From Burkholderiales bacterium (GTDB taxonomy: Bacteria; Pseudomonadota; Gammaproteobacteria; Burkholderiales; Usitatibacteraceae): a DNA stretch of 57,708 nt. Positions 1-7,792 of the stretch are shown here, piece after piece. Numbering within the stretch: the stretch's first letter is position 1; each line of letters starts with the position of its first letter. The notes under the pieces were generated by a model. The model did no database searches, was not told the DNA's origin, and saw only the letters and a program-made list of their open reading frames with translations. The stretch is from the NCBI GenBank assembly GCA_026125445.1, contig JAHCLE010000004.1, forward strand, positions 1 to 57,708. The letters run 5' to 3'. The position numbers and the translations under genes were made by a program.

Positions 1-206
1 TGCGCCTCGAGCCAGCCGCGCAGGCGGGCGTCGACCAGCACCGCGATCGCGGCATACAAGGTCGCGAAGGCGGCCAATGCGGCCACGGCCTCGCCCGGCA
101 GGCGGGAGAACACGCCGGCGCTCGTGCCCGCGGCGACGGCGGCGGCCCACGGCGTGAGGGCCGCGGCGAGGGTGAGGGCGACTTCCCGGTAGTCGTCGTT
201 TCCCAT
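1..206 (-). CDS. Membrane protein, N-terminal part only
   Basis: This gene runs off the left edge of the window, leaving the first 68 codons. It starts with MGNDDYREVAL after a good ribosome site (AAGGAG about 8 bases upstream of the ATG at 206). The visible part is strongly hydrophobic, with two likely membrane segments around residues 9-30 and 38-58, so it is probably an inner-membrane protein. No family can be named from so short a piece. It lies downstream of the hydrolase on the same strand with a 23-base gap and could belong to the tetR-hydrolase transcript. Confidence 0.6.
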   Translation of the reverse strand, partial: MGNDDYREVALTLAAALTPWAAAVAAGTSAGVFSRLPGEAVAALAAFATLYAAIAVLVDARLRGWLEA

Positions 207-229
207 GGCGATTCTCCTTTTCGTCGCGG

Positions 230-1180
230 TCACAGCAGCGGCGCGGGGCCGGGAAAGGCCGACCAGTCGTCGCGCTCGGGCGGGGGGGCGAATGTGACCT
301 TCCCCTCGATGAAATCGATCGCGTCGCGGACCACGCCGGGGTCGCGCAGGATCGCGTTGTGGCCCAGGCCCGTCGTGCGCAGGAAGCGCGCGCCCGGCCA
401 CGCGCGGGCGACGGCCAGTCCCGCGCCGATGCGCACGTCCGCGTCGCCCGCGTCGTGGATCACCAGCGCGGGCGCGTCGAGGCCGGCCACCGCGCGCGGC
501 AGCTCGAGCTCGTCCCAGCTCACGCCGTAGCGGCGCTCCACGGACGACTGCAGCCGCGAGCGGAACGCCTCGCCCAGGCCGAGCTTGCGGGTGAACCACG
601 CGGAATAGCCCACGAGCGAGGCGGGAGGCGCGACGAGAACGCTGCGCAGGCGCCGCGATCCGGCGCGCAGGAACGGCGCGATCGCGGCCGCGCCGAGCGA
701 GTGCCCCACGACGCCGGCGATCGCGATGCCGCGCGCTTCCAGCGCCTGAGCCACCGCGCCCAGGCCGCGGCCGAAATCGATGAGCGAGGATTGCCTGCCC
801 TCCGAGAGGCCGTGGCCCAGGTGGTCGAAGACGACCGCCTGGAAGCCGGCCTGCACGAGCGCGGGCACGAAGGCGTGGAATTGCGCGCCGCGCCCGCCCC
901 AGCCGTGGCTCAGGATCACCGCCGGGCGCCCCAGGGGCCCGAAGCGCCACGCCGCGAGGCGCTCGAGACCCAGGGTCGCCACGAAGCCCTCGCCGCCGGC
1001 GAGGAAGTCGCGGTCGCGATCGCGCGCGGCGCGGCGCGGCGGCGTGAGGAAGAGGCGCACGGCGTCGGCCAAGGCGCGCTCCGGCGCCACGATCGAGCCG
1101 ACTTGCAGGCGGGCGCGCGTGGAGAGCATCTTCATTGAACGAACGATCGTGCTATTAAAGGGCGAAAGGGCGGTGGCCAT
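230..1180 (-). CDS. Alpha/beta hydrolase
   Basis: A 316-residue serine hydrolase of the alpha/beta fold. The oxyanion loop HGWGG is at 92-96, the nucleophile elbow GHSLG at 159-163 (Ser161), the likely acid Asp at about 246 and the catalytic His at about 274 (GLGH). No signal peptide, so cytoplasmic; substrate unknown. It starts 24 bases after the tetR stop with a GGAGG site in front of the ATG at 1180, so it is probably cotranscribed with tetR. A second start at 1135 (MKML) is possible. It would leave the TetR-like 14-mer at 1138-1151 in the leader instead of inside the coding region. Confidence 0.85.
   Translation of the reverse strand: MATALSPFNSTIVRSMKMLSTRARLQVGSIVAPERALADAVRLFLTPPRRAARDRDRDFLAGGEGFVATLGLERLAAWRFGPLGRPAVILSHGWGGRGAQFHAFVPALVQAGFQAVVFDHLGHGLSEGRQSSLIDFGRGLGAVAQALEARGIAIAGVVGHSLGAAAIAPFLRAGSRRLRSVLVAPPASLVGYSAWFTRKLGLGEAFRSRLQSSVERRYGVSWDELELPRAVAGLDAPALVIHDAGDADVRIGAGLAVARAWPGARFLRTTGLGHNAILRDPGVVRDAIDFIEGKVTFAPPPERDDWSAFPGPAPLL
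1138..1151. promoter_or_regulatory. Candidate second TetR operator
   Basis: AACGAACGATCGTG matches 12 of 14 positions of the reverse complement of the near-palindrome in front of tetR (1891-1904). It sits just upstream of an alternative hydrolase start at 1135. An AT-rich TTTAATA lies next to it on the minus strand and could be a -10 element. Binding by the neighbouring TetR protein is inferred from this similarity only. Confidence 0.4.
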
Positions 1181-1203
1181 GGGGTCCTCCGTCGGGGGTC
1201 GGG

Positions 1204-1857
1204 TCAGCGGCGCGCGGCCGCGGGGCGGGAAGCGGGCTTCGCCGCGTGCGCGCGGTGCGCGTCCACGAGGCGGTCGAAGCCGGCGATGGCGCGCGAGACG
1301 GCCGCGTCGTCGCCGAGCAGGCGCTGCGTGTGATAGAAGGCGAGAATCAGGCCGAACATCTCGAAGACGAACTGGCCGGGGTCCGTGTCGGCGCGCAGCT
1401 CGCCCGTGTCCACGGCCATCCTCACCGCCTTGGCGAGCTCGCGGGCCACCAGGCGCTGGCGCTCCACCACCGCGTCGCGCATCGGGCCGGGCTGGTCGTC
1501 GTACTCCGCGGAAGCCGCGTGCATCGGGCAGCCGCCGCGCAGGTGGGCGTGCTCCGGCCAGGTGATCCAGTTCTCGAACAGGGCGCGCAGGCGCTTGAGC
1601 CCCCGCGGCGCCTTGAAGGCCGGCAGGAAGACCGCCTCGGTGAAGCGCCGGGCCGCCTCGTCGAGCACCGCGATCTGCAGGTCGGTGCGCGAGCCGAAAT
1701 GCGCGAAGAGCCCGCTCTTGGAAAGCCCCGTGCGCTCGGCCAGCGAGCCGATGGTGAGCGACTCGAAGCCCGCCTCGCTCGCCTGCTGCACGGCGGCGTC
1801 GAGGATCTGGGCTCGGGTCTCCTCTCCCTTTCGGGCCTTGAGCGCTTGCGGGGACAT
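1204..1857 (-). CDS. TetR/AcrR-family repressor
   Basis: A 217-residue TetR-type regulator. The N-terminal HTH (about residues 15-62) has the usual pattern, with TIGSLAERTGLSKSGLFAHF as its recognition region. The C-terminal ligand domain contains GGCPMHAA, a pattern seen in many YxaF/TetR_C_6-like members. The ATG at 1857 has CGGAGAA in front. It is divergent from the lysR gene at 1942, and the 84-base gap holds a near-perfect palindrome that is the obvious autoregulatory operator. It probably controls the downstream hydrolase; the inducer is not known. Confidence 0.9.
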   Translation of the reverse strand: MSPQALKARKGEETRAQILDAAVQQASEAGFESLTIGSLAERTGLSKSGLFAHFGSRTDLQIAVLDEAARRFTEAVFLPAFKAPRGLKRLRALFENWITWPEHAHLRGGCPMHAASAEYDDQPGPMRDAVVERQRLVARELAKAVRMAVDTGELRADTDPGQFVFEMFGLILAFYHTQRLLGDDAAVSRAIAGFDRLVDAHRAHAAKPASRPAAARR

Positions 1858-1890
1858 CGCGGTTCTCCGGTCGTGATGGCCACAGAATAG

Positions 1891-1904
1891 AACGACCGTT
1901 CGTT
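1891..1904. promoter_or_regulatory. TetR operator (near-palindrome)
   Basis: AACGACCGTTCGTT is a 14-base inverted repeat with 12 of 14 positions symmetric, 34 bases upstream of tetR and 38 upstream of the divergent lysR gene. TetR regulators usually bind such sites in their own promoter. The copy at 1138-1151 supports the assignment. Confidence 0.6.
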
Positions 1905-1941
1905 TCCTGTCAAGCCCCCCGCGAGGCGCTACCATCCGGGC

Positions 1942-2868
1942 ATGGACCTGCGCCGCTACGACCTGAACCTCCTGGTCATCCTGGAGGTCCTCCTGGAAGA
2001 GGGCAGCGTCACCGCCGCCGCCCGCCGCCTGAACCTCAGCCAGTCCGCCGTGAGCGCGGCGCTCGACCGGCTGCGCGGGGTCTTTGCCGACCCGCTGCTG
2101 GTGCGGGTGGGCAACGCCATGCAGTCCACGGCCTTCGCCCGCCGTCTCCAGGGCCCTCTCAAGACGGCGCTCGCCTCCGTGTCGCTCACGCTCGCGCTGC
2201 CGCAGAAGTTCGATCCCGCCAAGGCGAAGCTCACCGTCCGGCTCGGCATCACCGATTACATCGGCCTGCTGCTGCTGCCGGCGCTCTACGCGAAGCTCGC
2301 GGCGCAAGCCCCGGGCATCACGCTGGAAGTGCTGCCGAGGCCCATCGACGATTCGCTCGCCCGCCTGGTCGCCGGCGAGATCGACGTCGCACCGGCCGTG
2401 GATCCCCCGGAGGGGCGCGACCTGTTCAACGAGCCGCTTCTGGAAGAGTCGTTCGTGTGCGTCATGCGCCGGGGCCACCCGCTCGCCCGCGGCCGGCTCA
2501 CGCCCGAAAGGCTCGTCCGGTATCCGCACGTGGCGGTGACGGCCCACGTCGGCAGCGCCGGCCGGGTGGAGAAGGCCCTGGCCGAGGCGGGACTGCGCCG
2601 GCACGTGCCGGTGAGCGTGGCGGGATTCGCCTCCACCTTCGCGCTGCTCGCGGAAAGCGACCTCGTCTCCATCGTCCCGGGGCGCATCGCGCGCCAGCAG
2701 GCGGCGCGTTTCGGCCTGGCGGTGCGCGAGCCGCCCCTCGCCATCCCCGGCTACACGCTCTCGCTCATCTGGCACCAGCGCACGGCCCACGACGCGGCGC
2801 ACCGGTGGTTCCGGGAGCAGCTCTTGGCCAGCGCGCAGGCCACGGAAGGTCATCGACGGCGTCGATAG
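1942..2868 (+). CDS. LysR-family regulator, NodD/NahR-like branch
   Basis: A 308-residue full-length LysR regulator. The opening MDLRRYDLNLLVILEVLLEE and the HTH at about 19-40 (SVTAAARRLNLSQSAVSAAL) are typical of the NodD/NahR/SyrM-like branch, followed by the two-lobed effector domain. It acts as a cytoplasmic DNA-binding protein; the inducer cannot be read from sequence. It is divergent from tetR, and no same-strand target gene follows before the structured RNA at about 2915. Its own regulation probably goes through the shared 84-base intergenic region. Confidence 0.92.
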   Translation: MDLRRYDLNLLVILEVLLEEGSVTAAARRLNLSQSAVSAALDRLRGVFADPLLVRVGNAMQSTAFARRLQGPLKTALASVSLTLALPQKFDPAKAKLTVRLGITDYIGLLLLPALYAKLAAQAPGITLEVLPRPIDDSLARLVAGEIDVAPAVDPPEGRDLFNEPLLEESFVCVMRRGHPLARGRLTPERLVRYPHVAVTAHVGSAGRVEKALAEAGLRRHVPVSVAGFASTFALLAESDLVSIVPGRIARQQAARFGLAVREPPLAIPGYTLSLIWHQRTAHDAAHRWFREQLLASAQATEGHRRRR

Positions 2869-2914
2869 CTGCCAGCTGAAATATCGATTGGACGGAAGAC
2901 CTGCGCTCGCCTAG

Positions 2915-3030
2915 ATTGGCCGTGCGTGACGGAACGTTTTTGCCCCGGAAGGGGCAACGGGATTCGGCGAGTTTGCGCTCGATCGCCGAATGCGTGGAGT
3001 TGGGGGCCCCGAACAGGGGCCCTTTTTTTT
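2915..3030 (+). ncRNA. Candidate small structured RNA
   Basis: Three hairpins follow one another between lysR and nudL. GCCCC-GGAA-GGGGC is at about 2942-2955. A 9-bp stem ATTCGGCGA/TCGCCGAAT with a 12-base loop is at about 2961-2991. A strong terminator is at 3004-3030. A weak promoter (TTGGAC, 18 bases, TAGATT) lies at about 2888-2917. The first hairpin starts 74 bases after the lysR stop. No open reading frame fits. It could instead be the structured 3' end of the lysR message; transcription is inferred. Confidence 0.5.
3004..3030 (+). terminator. Rho-independent terminator
   Basis: GGGCCCC, loop GAACA, GGGGCCC, then eight T residues. The T run is on the plus strand, so it ends rightward transcription from lysR or the candidate sRNA. 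The last two bases overlap the stop codon of the convergent nudL gene. Confidence 0.9.
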
Positions 3031-3643
3031 ACCGCCGGCCGACGATGCGCTGGAAGGTCACGAGCATGCCGGCGGTCGCGCCCCAGATGAAGCGGCCCTC
3101 CCAGGGCATCGCCCAGTAGTGGCGAAGCCGCCCCTTGTAGAAGGCGCTCTCGTAGCGGTGGTTGGCGGGCTCGAGCAGGAAGTGAAGCGGGACCTCGAAG
3201 ACGTCGGCGACCTCGTACGGGTCCGGCGCGTAGGAAAGCGGCGGCTCGGCCCATCCCACGACGGGACGAACGCGATAGCCCGTGGACGTGTGGTAGTCGG
3301 GCAGCTCCCCGAGGATCTCGATGCCGGCCGGATCGATCCCCACTTCCTCGCGCGCCTCGCGGAGCGCGGTCTGCGCCGGCCCCTCGTCGACCTCCTCGAC
3401 GCGCCCGCCGGGAAAGCTGATCTGTCCCGCGTGGTCGGCCAGGTGGGCCGTGCGCTGGGTGAAGACGACGGTCGGCTCCCCGGGATGGTTCACCACCAGC
3501 AGCAGCACCGCGGCCGGCGTGAGGCTCGCGGCCGAGGCGGCCGCCCGTTGCTTCTCGAGATCGTCCGCGGTGAGGAGGTCCTCGATCGGGGGCCTCGTGG
3601 CGAGGCGGCGGATGATCTCGTCGCGGGTGAGCCGGTGTCGCAT
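3029..3643 (-). CDS. nudL: NUDIX CoA pyrophosphatase
   Basis: A 204-residue NUDIX hydrolase of the NudL/YeaB type, which cleaves coenzyme A and related nucleoside diphosphates. The NUDIX box is at about 80-102 (GG-x4-E ... REAREEVGI), and the preceding segment with FTQRTAHL and GQISFPGG is the UPF0035 signature of CoA pyrophosphatases. The start MRHRLTRDE at 3643 was chosen because the upstream in-frame extension does not fit the family; its ribosome site is weak. It is convergent with lysR and nearly divergent from maiA. Confidence 0.9.
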   Translation of the reverse strand: MRHRLTRDEIIRRLATRPPIEDLLTADDLEKQRAAASAASLTPAAVLLLVVNHPGEPTVVFTQRTAHLADHAGQISFPGGRVEEVDEGPAQTALREAREEVGIDPAGIEILGELPDYHTSTGYRVRPVVGWAEPPLSYAPDPYEVADVFEVPLHFLLEPANHRYESAFYKGRLRHYWAMPWEGRFIWGATAGMLVTFQRIVGRR

Positions 3644-3720
3644 CCTGGCGGGCGTGTGGCGTTCCACACCGAAGTATAAGATGCGGCCACCCCGATGCCA
3701 TGCTGCACCGCACACCCGCC

Positions 3721-4359
3721 ATGATCCTCCACGACTACTGGCGCTCCTCCGCCGCCTTCCGCGTCCGGATCGCCCTCGCCCTCAAGGGCCTCGAGCCCGG
3801 CCGGCGCTACGTCCACCTGCGCAAGGGCGAGCAGCGCGCCCCGGGCTTCCTCGCCCGCAACCCGCAGGGTCTCGTGCCCGTGCTCGAGGACGGGCCGCTC
3901 ACGCTCACGCAGTCGCTCGCCATCATCGAGTACCTGGAGGAGACGCACCCGAAGCCGCCGCTGCTTCCCGCGCGGGCGGCCGAGCGCGCCTGGGTGCGCG
4001 CCGTGGCGCTCGCGGTGGCCTGCGAGATCCATCCCCTCAACAACACGCGCGTGCTGGCCTGGCTGGAGCGCGACCTGGGGCTGGACGAGGCCGCGCGCAA
4101 CCGCTGGTACGCGCACTGGGTATCCGAGGGGCTCGCCGCCATCGAGAAGATGCTCGCCGCCCGCCCGGGGCCGGGCCCCTTCTGCCTCGGGGCGGCGCCC
4201 ACGATCGCCGCCGTCTGCCTCGTGCCGCAGGTCTTCAATGCCTGGCGCTTCAAGGTGCCCGTGGAGCCCTACCCCCTCGTGCTCGCCGTGGTCGAGGAGT
4301 GCATGAAGCTGCCGGCCTTCGACCTCGCCCAGCCCTCCAGGCAGCCCGACGCCGAGTAG
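3721..4359 (+). CDS. maiA: Maleylacetoacetate isomerase (zeta-class GST)
   Basis: A 212-residue glutathione-transferase-fold enzyme. The opening MILHDYWRSSAAFRVRIAL has the zeta-class SSxxxRVRI active-site motif used to isomerise maleylacetoacetate to fumarylacetoacetate in tyrosine and aromatic catabolism. The helical C-terminal domain ends in the usual LPAFxxAxPxxQPDAE. An upstream ATG at 3700 is possible, but the family starts at the chosen Met. No hmgA or fahA is nearby, so it is a stand-alone gene here. Confidence 0.88.
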   Translation: MILHDYWRSSAAFRVRIALALKGLEPGRRYVHLRKGEQRAPGFLARNPQGLVPVLEDGPLTLTQSLAIIEYLEETHPKPPLLPARAAERAWVRAVALAVACEIHPLNNTRVLAWLERDLGLDEAARNRWYAHWVSEGLAAIEKMLAARPGPGPFCLGAAPTIAAVCLVPQVFNAWRFKVPVEPYPLVLAVVEECMKLPAFDLAQPSRQPDAE

Positions 4360-4364
4360 CTGGC

Positions 4365-4395
4365 GGGAACTTTCGGGGGGGCCCGGCGCAATAGG
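4365..4395 (+). promoter_or_regulatory. Possible ECF-type autoregulatory promoter
   Basis: GGGAACTTT at 4365-4373 resembles the GGAACTT -35 element used by many ECF sigma factors, 47 bases upstream of the sigma gene. The -10 region about 16 bases downstream is not distinctive. Suggestive only. Confidence 0.3.
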
Positions 4396-4419
4396 GGAAG
4401 GAACGATGCGAAACCGCCC

Positions 4420-5025
4420 ATGCCCCCCTGGAACATGCAGCCCGAATTGAGCCTCTTCGCCCGCATGCGCCAGGGGGACGAGGCGGCCTTCGCCGCGCTC
4501 TACCGCCTGCACAAGGACGCGGTGTACCGCTTCGCGCTGCTGCGGACGGGCTCGGCGGCCCAGGCGGCCGACGTGGCGCAGGAGACGTTCCTGCACCTCA
4601 TGACCCGGCCCGAGCAGTACGACCCGGCGCGCGGCTCCATCGCGGCGTGGCTCTGCGGGGTCGCGAGGAACCTCGCCCGGCGGGAGACGGCCTCGCGCGA
4701 GGACGCGACGGATCCGGACGATCTCGCCGCCGATGCCCCGCCCGTGCCCGAGCTCGTCGACGCCGACTGCCCCGCCGAGCGGCTGCTCGCCAGCGAGACC
4801 GCCGAGCAGGTGCGCGCCGCGCTCGCCGCCGTCGCCCCGCACTACCGCGACGTCCTCGTCCTGTGCGAGCTCTCCGACCTTTCCTACGCCGAGGCCGCCC
4901 AGGTCTGCGGCATCGACATCGGCACCGTGCGCTCGCGCCTTTCGCGGGGGCGCGCGCAACTCGCCGAACGACTCTCCCGGATGGGCCTGATGGAAGGCGC
5001 CGTCCGCACGAAGGAGGCGACATGA
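4420..5025 (+). CDS. ECF RNA polymerase sigma factor
   Basis: A 201-residue sigma-70 family factor of the extracytoplasmic type, with region 2 at about 20-85 (AADVAQETFLHLM) and region 4 at about 130-185 (LPHYRDVLVL-like, LSYAEAAQVCGIDIGTVRSRLSRG). Regions 1 and 3 are absent, as expected. The stop overlaps the next gene by four bases (ATGA), so sigma factor and partner are translationally coupled. A purine-rich GGAAGGA lies about 12 bases before the ATG; the Met at 4435 is an alternative start. Confidence 0.92.
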   Translation: MPPWNMQPELSLFARMRQGDEAAFAALYRLHKDAVYRFALLRTGSAAQAADVAQETFLHLMTRPEQYDPARGSIAAWLCGVARNLARRETASREDATDPDDLAADAPPVPELVDADCPAERLLASETAEQVRAALAAVAPHYRDVLVLCELSDLSYAEAAQVCGIDIGTVRSRLSRGRAQLAERLSRMGLMEGAVRTKEAT

Positions 5026-5519
5026 GCACCCCGCTGCACCCGGCCGTGCGCGAAGCGCGGCTCACCGACCGGATGGACGAGCTGAAGACCGCGATGGCGG
5101 CCGTGAAGGCCCCGGAGTCCCTCGAGGCCGGCCTCCTGGACGAGTTCCGCGCCCGCGCCGCCCGCCAGCGCCGCGCCGGCCGGCCGCGCCTGTGGTGGCT
5201 GCCGCCGCTCGCGATGGTGGCCACGGTCGCCATCGTGAGCTGGATGGTGCGACACCCCGCGGTCCTGGACTCGAACGGACCGGAGATCGAGTTCTATACC
5301 GAGCCCGCGCCGCAGCCCGCCTCTCCCTTCCTCGCGCTCAAGCCCCTGGAGCGCATCGCGCTCGAGCCGCAGGCGCGCGTGGTGACCACCGAGTTCCCGC
5401 GCGAGCTGCTGGCGCAGTGGGGCCTGCCCGTGGCCCCGGAGCGCGCCGGCGAGCCGGTGCGCGCCGAGATGCTCTATTCCGCCGAGGGCGAGCCGCTCGC
5501 CCTGCGAATCCTCGACTGA
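5022..5519 (+). CDS. Membrane-anchored partner of the sigma factor (anti-sigma-like)
   Basis: A 165-residue protein with a cytoplasmic N-terminal helix-rich region (1-52), one membrane segment at about 57-75 and a periplasmic C-terminal part. Topology, AAGGAGG ribosome site and ATGA overlap with the sigma gene all fit an anti-sigma factor. The usual zinc-finger HxxxCxxC is missing, so it would be a non-ZAS type. The assignment rests on context and topology, not on a recognised domain. Confidence 0.65.
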   Translation: MSTPLHPAVREARLTDRMDELKTAMAAVKAPESLEAGLLDEFRARAARQRRAGRPRLWWLPPLAMVATVAIVSWMVRHPAVLDSNGPEIEFYTEPAPQPASPFLALKPLERIALEPQARVVTTEFPRELLAQWGLPVAPERAGEPVRAEMLYSAEGEPLALRILD

Positions 5520-5544
5520 TGCGTCCACGAACGAAAGGAACGCC

Positions 5545-6750
5545 ATGAAGACCCGACTCCTCGCCGCCGCCGTCGCCTGCGCCCTCGCGGGCCCCGCCCT
5601 CGCGGCAACCCCCGAGGCGCAGATCGAGGGCGTCGCCATCGACACCCACACGCTCCTCGCCCAGGCCGCCGAGATGAAGGCCAACGCCGAGGCCTGGCGC
5701 CAATGGGGCGACGACCTGCGGACCTCGCTCGGCACGATGTTCGGCGACCACCTGGGCGGCGCCAGGGTGGTCAAGGGCGCCCCCTACAGCGCCGAGGTTT
5801 CCACGGAGATGAACCAGTCGCTCGCCGACGGCAACGTCATCACGCGCAAGACCGGCGGCCGCGTGTACCGCGACGGCGAGGGGCGCACGCGCCAGGAAAC
5901 GCTCGTGAACGGCGAGCCCAAGTCGATCCAGCTGCGCGACCCGGTGGCGGGCACCTCGGTGATGCTGCTGCCGGGCTCGAAGCGGGCGGTGCGCATGCCG
6001 CGCGTGGCGATGCACGCCGACACGAAGAGCGTGCAGGTGCTGAAGATCGACGACCGCGAGATCCGCATCGAGGACGGCAAGGTGAGCGTCGACGGCAAGG
6101 AGGTCACCTCGGGCAGCGTCGCGCTCAAGGCGGGCGGCAAGGAGATCCGGGTCGACAACGGCAAGGTCACGATCGACGGCAAGGAGGTCCGGCCGGGCGA
6201 GGGCGGCAAGAAGAAGATCGTGGTGAAGCACGTCGACGCGGGCGGCGACGGCACCCTCCGCGAGGAGGTTCGCGTGCAGGTGATCCGCGACGCCGACGGC
6301 AAGGAGATCGTCATCGCCCCGCCCGCCCCCCCGAGTCCGCCCGCGCCCCCTGGCGCGCCCGGCGTGGCGCCCGTCCCGCCCGTGCCGCCGGTTCCGCCCG
6401 TGCCGCCGATCATCGGCCCCATGGACTGGGGCATCGACGGCTCGCTCGCGGGCTCCAGGGCCGCCACCACCTCGCTCGGCGAGAAGGAGTTCGAGGGCGT
6501 GCGCGCCGAGGGCAAGGCGACCACCTACACCATCCCCGCGGGCAGGATCGGCAACCGCAACCCGATCATCGTCACGCGCGAGACCTGGTACGCGCCCGAG
6601 CTCAAGGTCACCGTGTACTCGCGCCACAGCGACCCGCGCCGCGGCGAGATGGTCTACAAGCTCACCAACATCCGCCGGGGCGAGCCCTCCGCCGAGCTCT
6701 TCAAGGTGCCCGAGGACTACGCGGCCCCGGGCAAGCGCGCGAAGAGCTAG
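5545..6750 (+). CDS. Exported protein with proline-rich linker, sigma operon
   Basis: A 401-residue exported protein with a clear Sec signal (MKTRLLAAAVACALAGPALA). The middle holds two similar EIRI/V-D/E-DGKV-(S/T)-(V/I)-DGKEV blocks (about residues 172-215). A Pro/Ala-rich stretch follows at about 255-290 (repeated PPVPPVP), then a C-terminal beta-rich domain. It begins 25 bases after the anti-sigma-like gene and probably forms the third gene of one operon. It may be an envelope sensor or target of the sigma system; no family recognised. Confidence 0.7.
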   Translation: MKTRLLAAAVACALAGPALAATPEAQIEGVAIDTHTLLAQAAEMKANAEAWRQWGDDLRTSLGTMFGDHLGGARVVKGAPYSAEVSTEMNQSLADGNVITRKTGGRVYRDGEGRTRQETLVNGEPKSIQLRDPVAGTSVMLLPGSKRAVRMPRVAMHADTKSVQVLKIDDREIRIEDGKVSVDGKEVTSGSVALKAGGKEIRVDNGKVTIDGKEVRPGEGGKKKIVVKHVDAGGDGTLREEVRVQVIRDADGKEIVIAPPAPPSPPAPPGAPGVAPVPPVPPVPPVPPIIGPMDWGIDGSLAGSRAATTSLGEKEFEGVRAEGKATTYTIPAGRIGNRNPIIVTRETWYAPELKVTVYSRHSDPRRGEMVYKLTNIRRGEPSAELFKVPEDYAAPGKRAKS

Positions 6751-6790
6751 GCGCGGGACGCGTATCATGGGGCCCCTTCCCGGAGGCCCC

Positions 6791-7324
6791 ATGGTTCTCG
6801 AGACCGCACGGCTGCGCCTGCGCCCCTGGCGCGAATCCGACCTCGCGCCCTTCGCGGCGCTGAACGCGGACCCGGTCGTGATGGAGCACTTCCCCGCCGT
6901 GCAGTCGCGCGAGGAGAGCGACGCGTTCGCGCGCCGGGCCATGGCCCTCGTCGAGGAGCGCGGCTGGGGACACTGGGCCATCGAGGTCGTGGGCGGCGCG
7001 CCGTTCATCGGCTTCGCCGGCCTCTCGGTGAAGACCTTCGAGTCCCCCTTCACGCCCTGCACCGAGGTGGGCTGGCGGCTCGCGCGCGAGGCCTGGGGCC
7101 ACGGCTACGCCACCGAGGCCGCGCGCGCCGCCGTCGATTTCGGCTTCCGCGAGCTGGGTCTCGCCGAGATCGTCTCCTACACGACCCTGGGGAACGCGAG
7201 ATCCATCGCGGTCATGGAGAGGCTCGGCATGCGCCGCGACATCGAGTTCGACCACCCGCTCCTGCCGCCTGCGAGCCCCGTCTTGCGCCACGTCCTCTAC
7301 CGGCTCCATTCTCCGGGCCGCTGA
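6791..7324 (+). CDS. GNAT N-acetyltransferase (RimJ/RimL type)
   Basis: A 177-residue acetyl-CoA-dependent N-acetyltransferase of the Acetyltransf_3 family. It opens with TARLRLRPWRESDLAPF, has the EVGWRLAREAWGHGYATEAA acetyl-CoA loop, and ends with the NARSIAVMERLGM signature. GGAGG precedes the ATG at 6791, favoured over the in-frame Met at 6767. Its substrate is unknown; relatives acetylate ribosomal proteins or antibiotics. Confidence 0.9.
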   Translation: MVLETARLRLRPWRESDLAPFAALNADPVVMEHFPAVQSREESDAFARRAMALVEERGWGHWAIEVVGGAPFIGFAGLSVKTFESPFTPCTEVGWRLAREAWGHGYATEAARAAVDFGFRELGLAEIVSYTTLGNARSIAVMERLGMRRDIEFDHPLLPPASPVLRHVLYRLHSPGR

Positions 7325-7334
7325 ACCTCATGCC

Positions 7335-7784
7335 CTAGCGCTTGCGCGGCTTCGCAAGCTCGAACTCCCGCCGCAACAGCGGCGCGCCCTTGCCATCGAG
7401 GTAGCCTTCCGCGACGACGAGGCCACGCGCATCGTCGGGGACGATCACGACCTGCTTTCCCAGTCGCGGATCGGGGCGATGGGGCCGCAGGGCGATGCCC
7501 TCGGGCCAGGAGGGCGGCCCGCCCCGGCCGCCTCCCTGCGGCTCGCCCGGCCGCGCGGGCTCCGGGAGCTCTGCCGCTCCCAGGTCGGAAAAGAGATAGG
7601 AGACGAACTCCGAAGGCGTGCCCTTCTCAGCGGTGGCGGAATAGGCCGACACGTTGACGAAACGCGGCGAGGCGAGGTAGCCCACCACGGCCACCGCGTC
7701 GGCAAGGTCCTTCGGCGGGGCGGCGGACTTCGAGCACGCCGCGAGCAAGGCGAGGATGAAGGCGGCGAGCAGGCGTGTTTTCAC
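7335..7784 (-). CDS. Small lipoprotein, function unknown
   Basis: A 149-residue protein starting at GTG (7784), with a lipoprotein signal and lipobox LLAAC (Cys17), so it is probably anchored in the envelope. The mature part has a Gly/Pro-rich linker at about 78-95 and no recognised domain. It starts 8 bases after the DUF924 gene and is likely cotranscribed with it. It is convergent with the acetyltransferase. Confidence 0.7.
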   Translation of the reverse strand: MKTRLLAAFILALLAACSKSAAPPKDLADAVAVVGYLASPRFVNVSAYSATAEKGTPSEFVSYLFSDLGAAELPEPARPGEPQGGGRGGPPSWPEGIALRPHRPDPRLGKQVVIVPDDARGLVVAEGYLDGKGAPLLRREFELAKPRKR

Positions 7785-7792
7785 GGACCGTC

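Noticed and set aside
1858-2853. Upstream extension of the tetR frame across the divergent lysR gene
   Set aside because: It would be antisense to lysR. The TetR family starts at the Met at 1857, which has a ribosome site and an operator in front.
4406-4450. 14-codon frame overlapping the sigma-factor start
   Set aside because: Too short, with no motif and out of frame with the sigma gene; likely chance.
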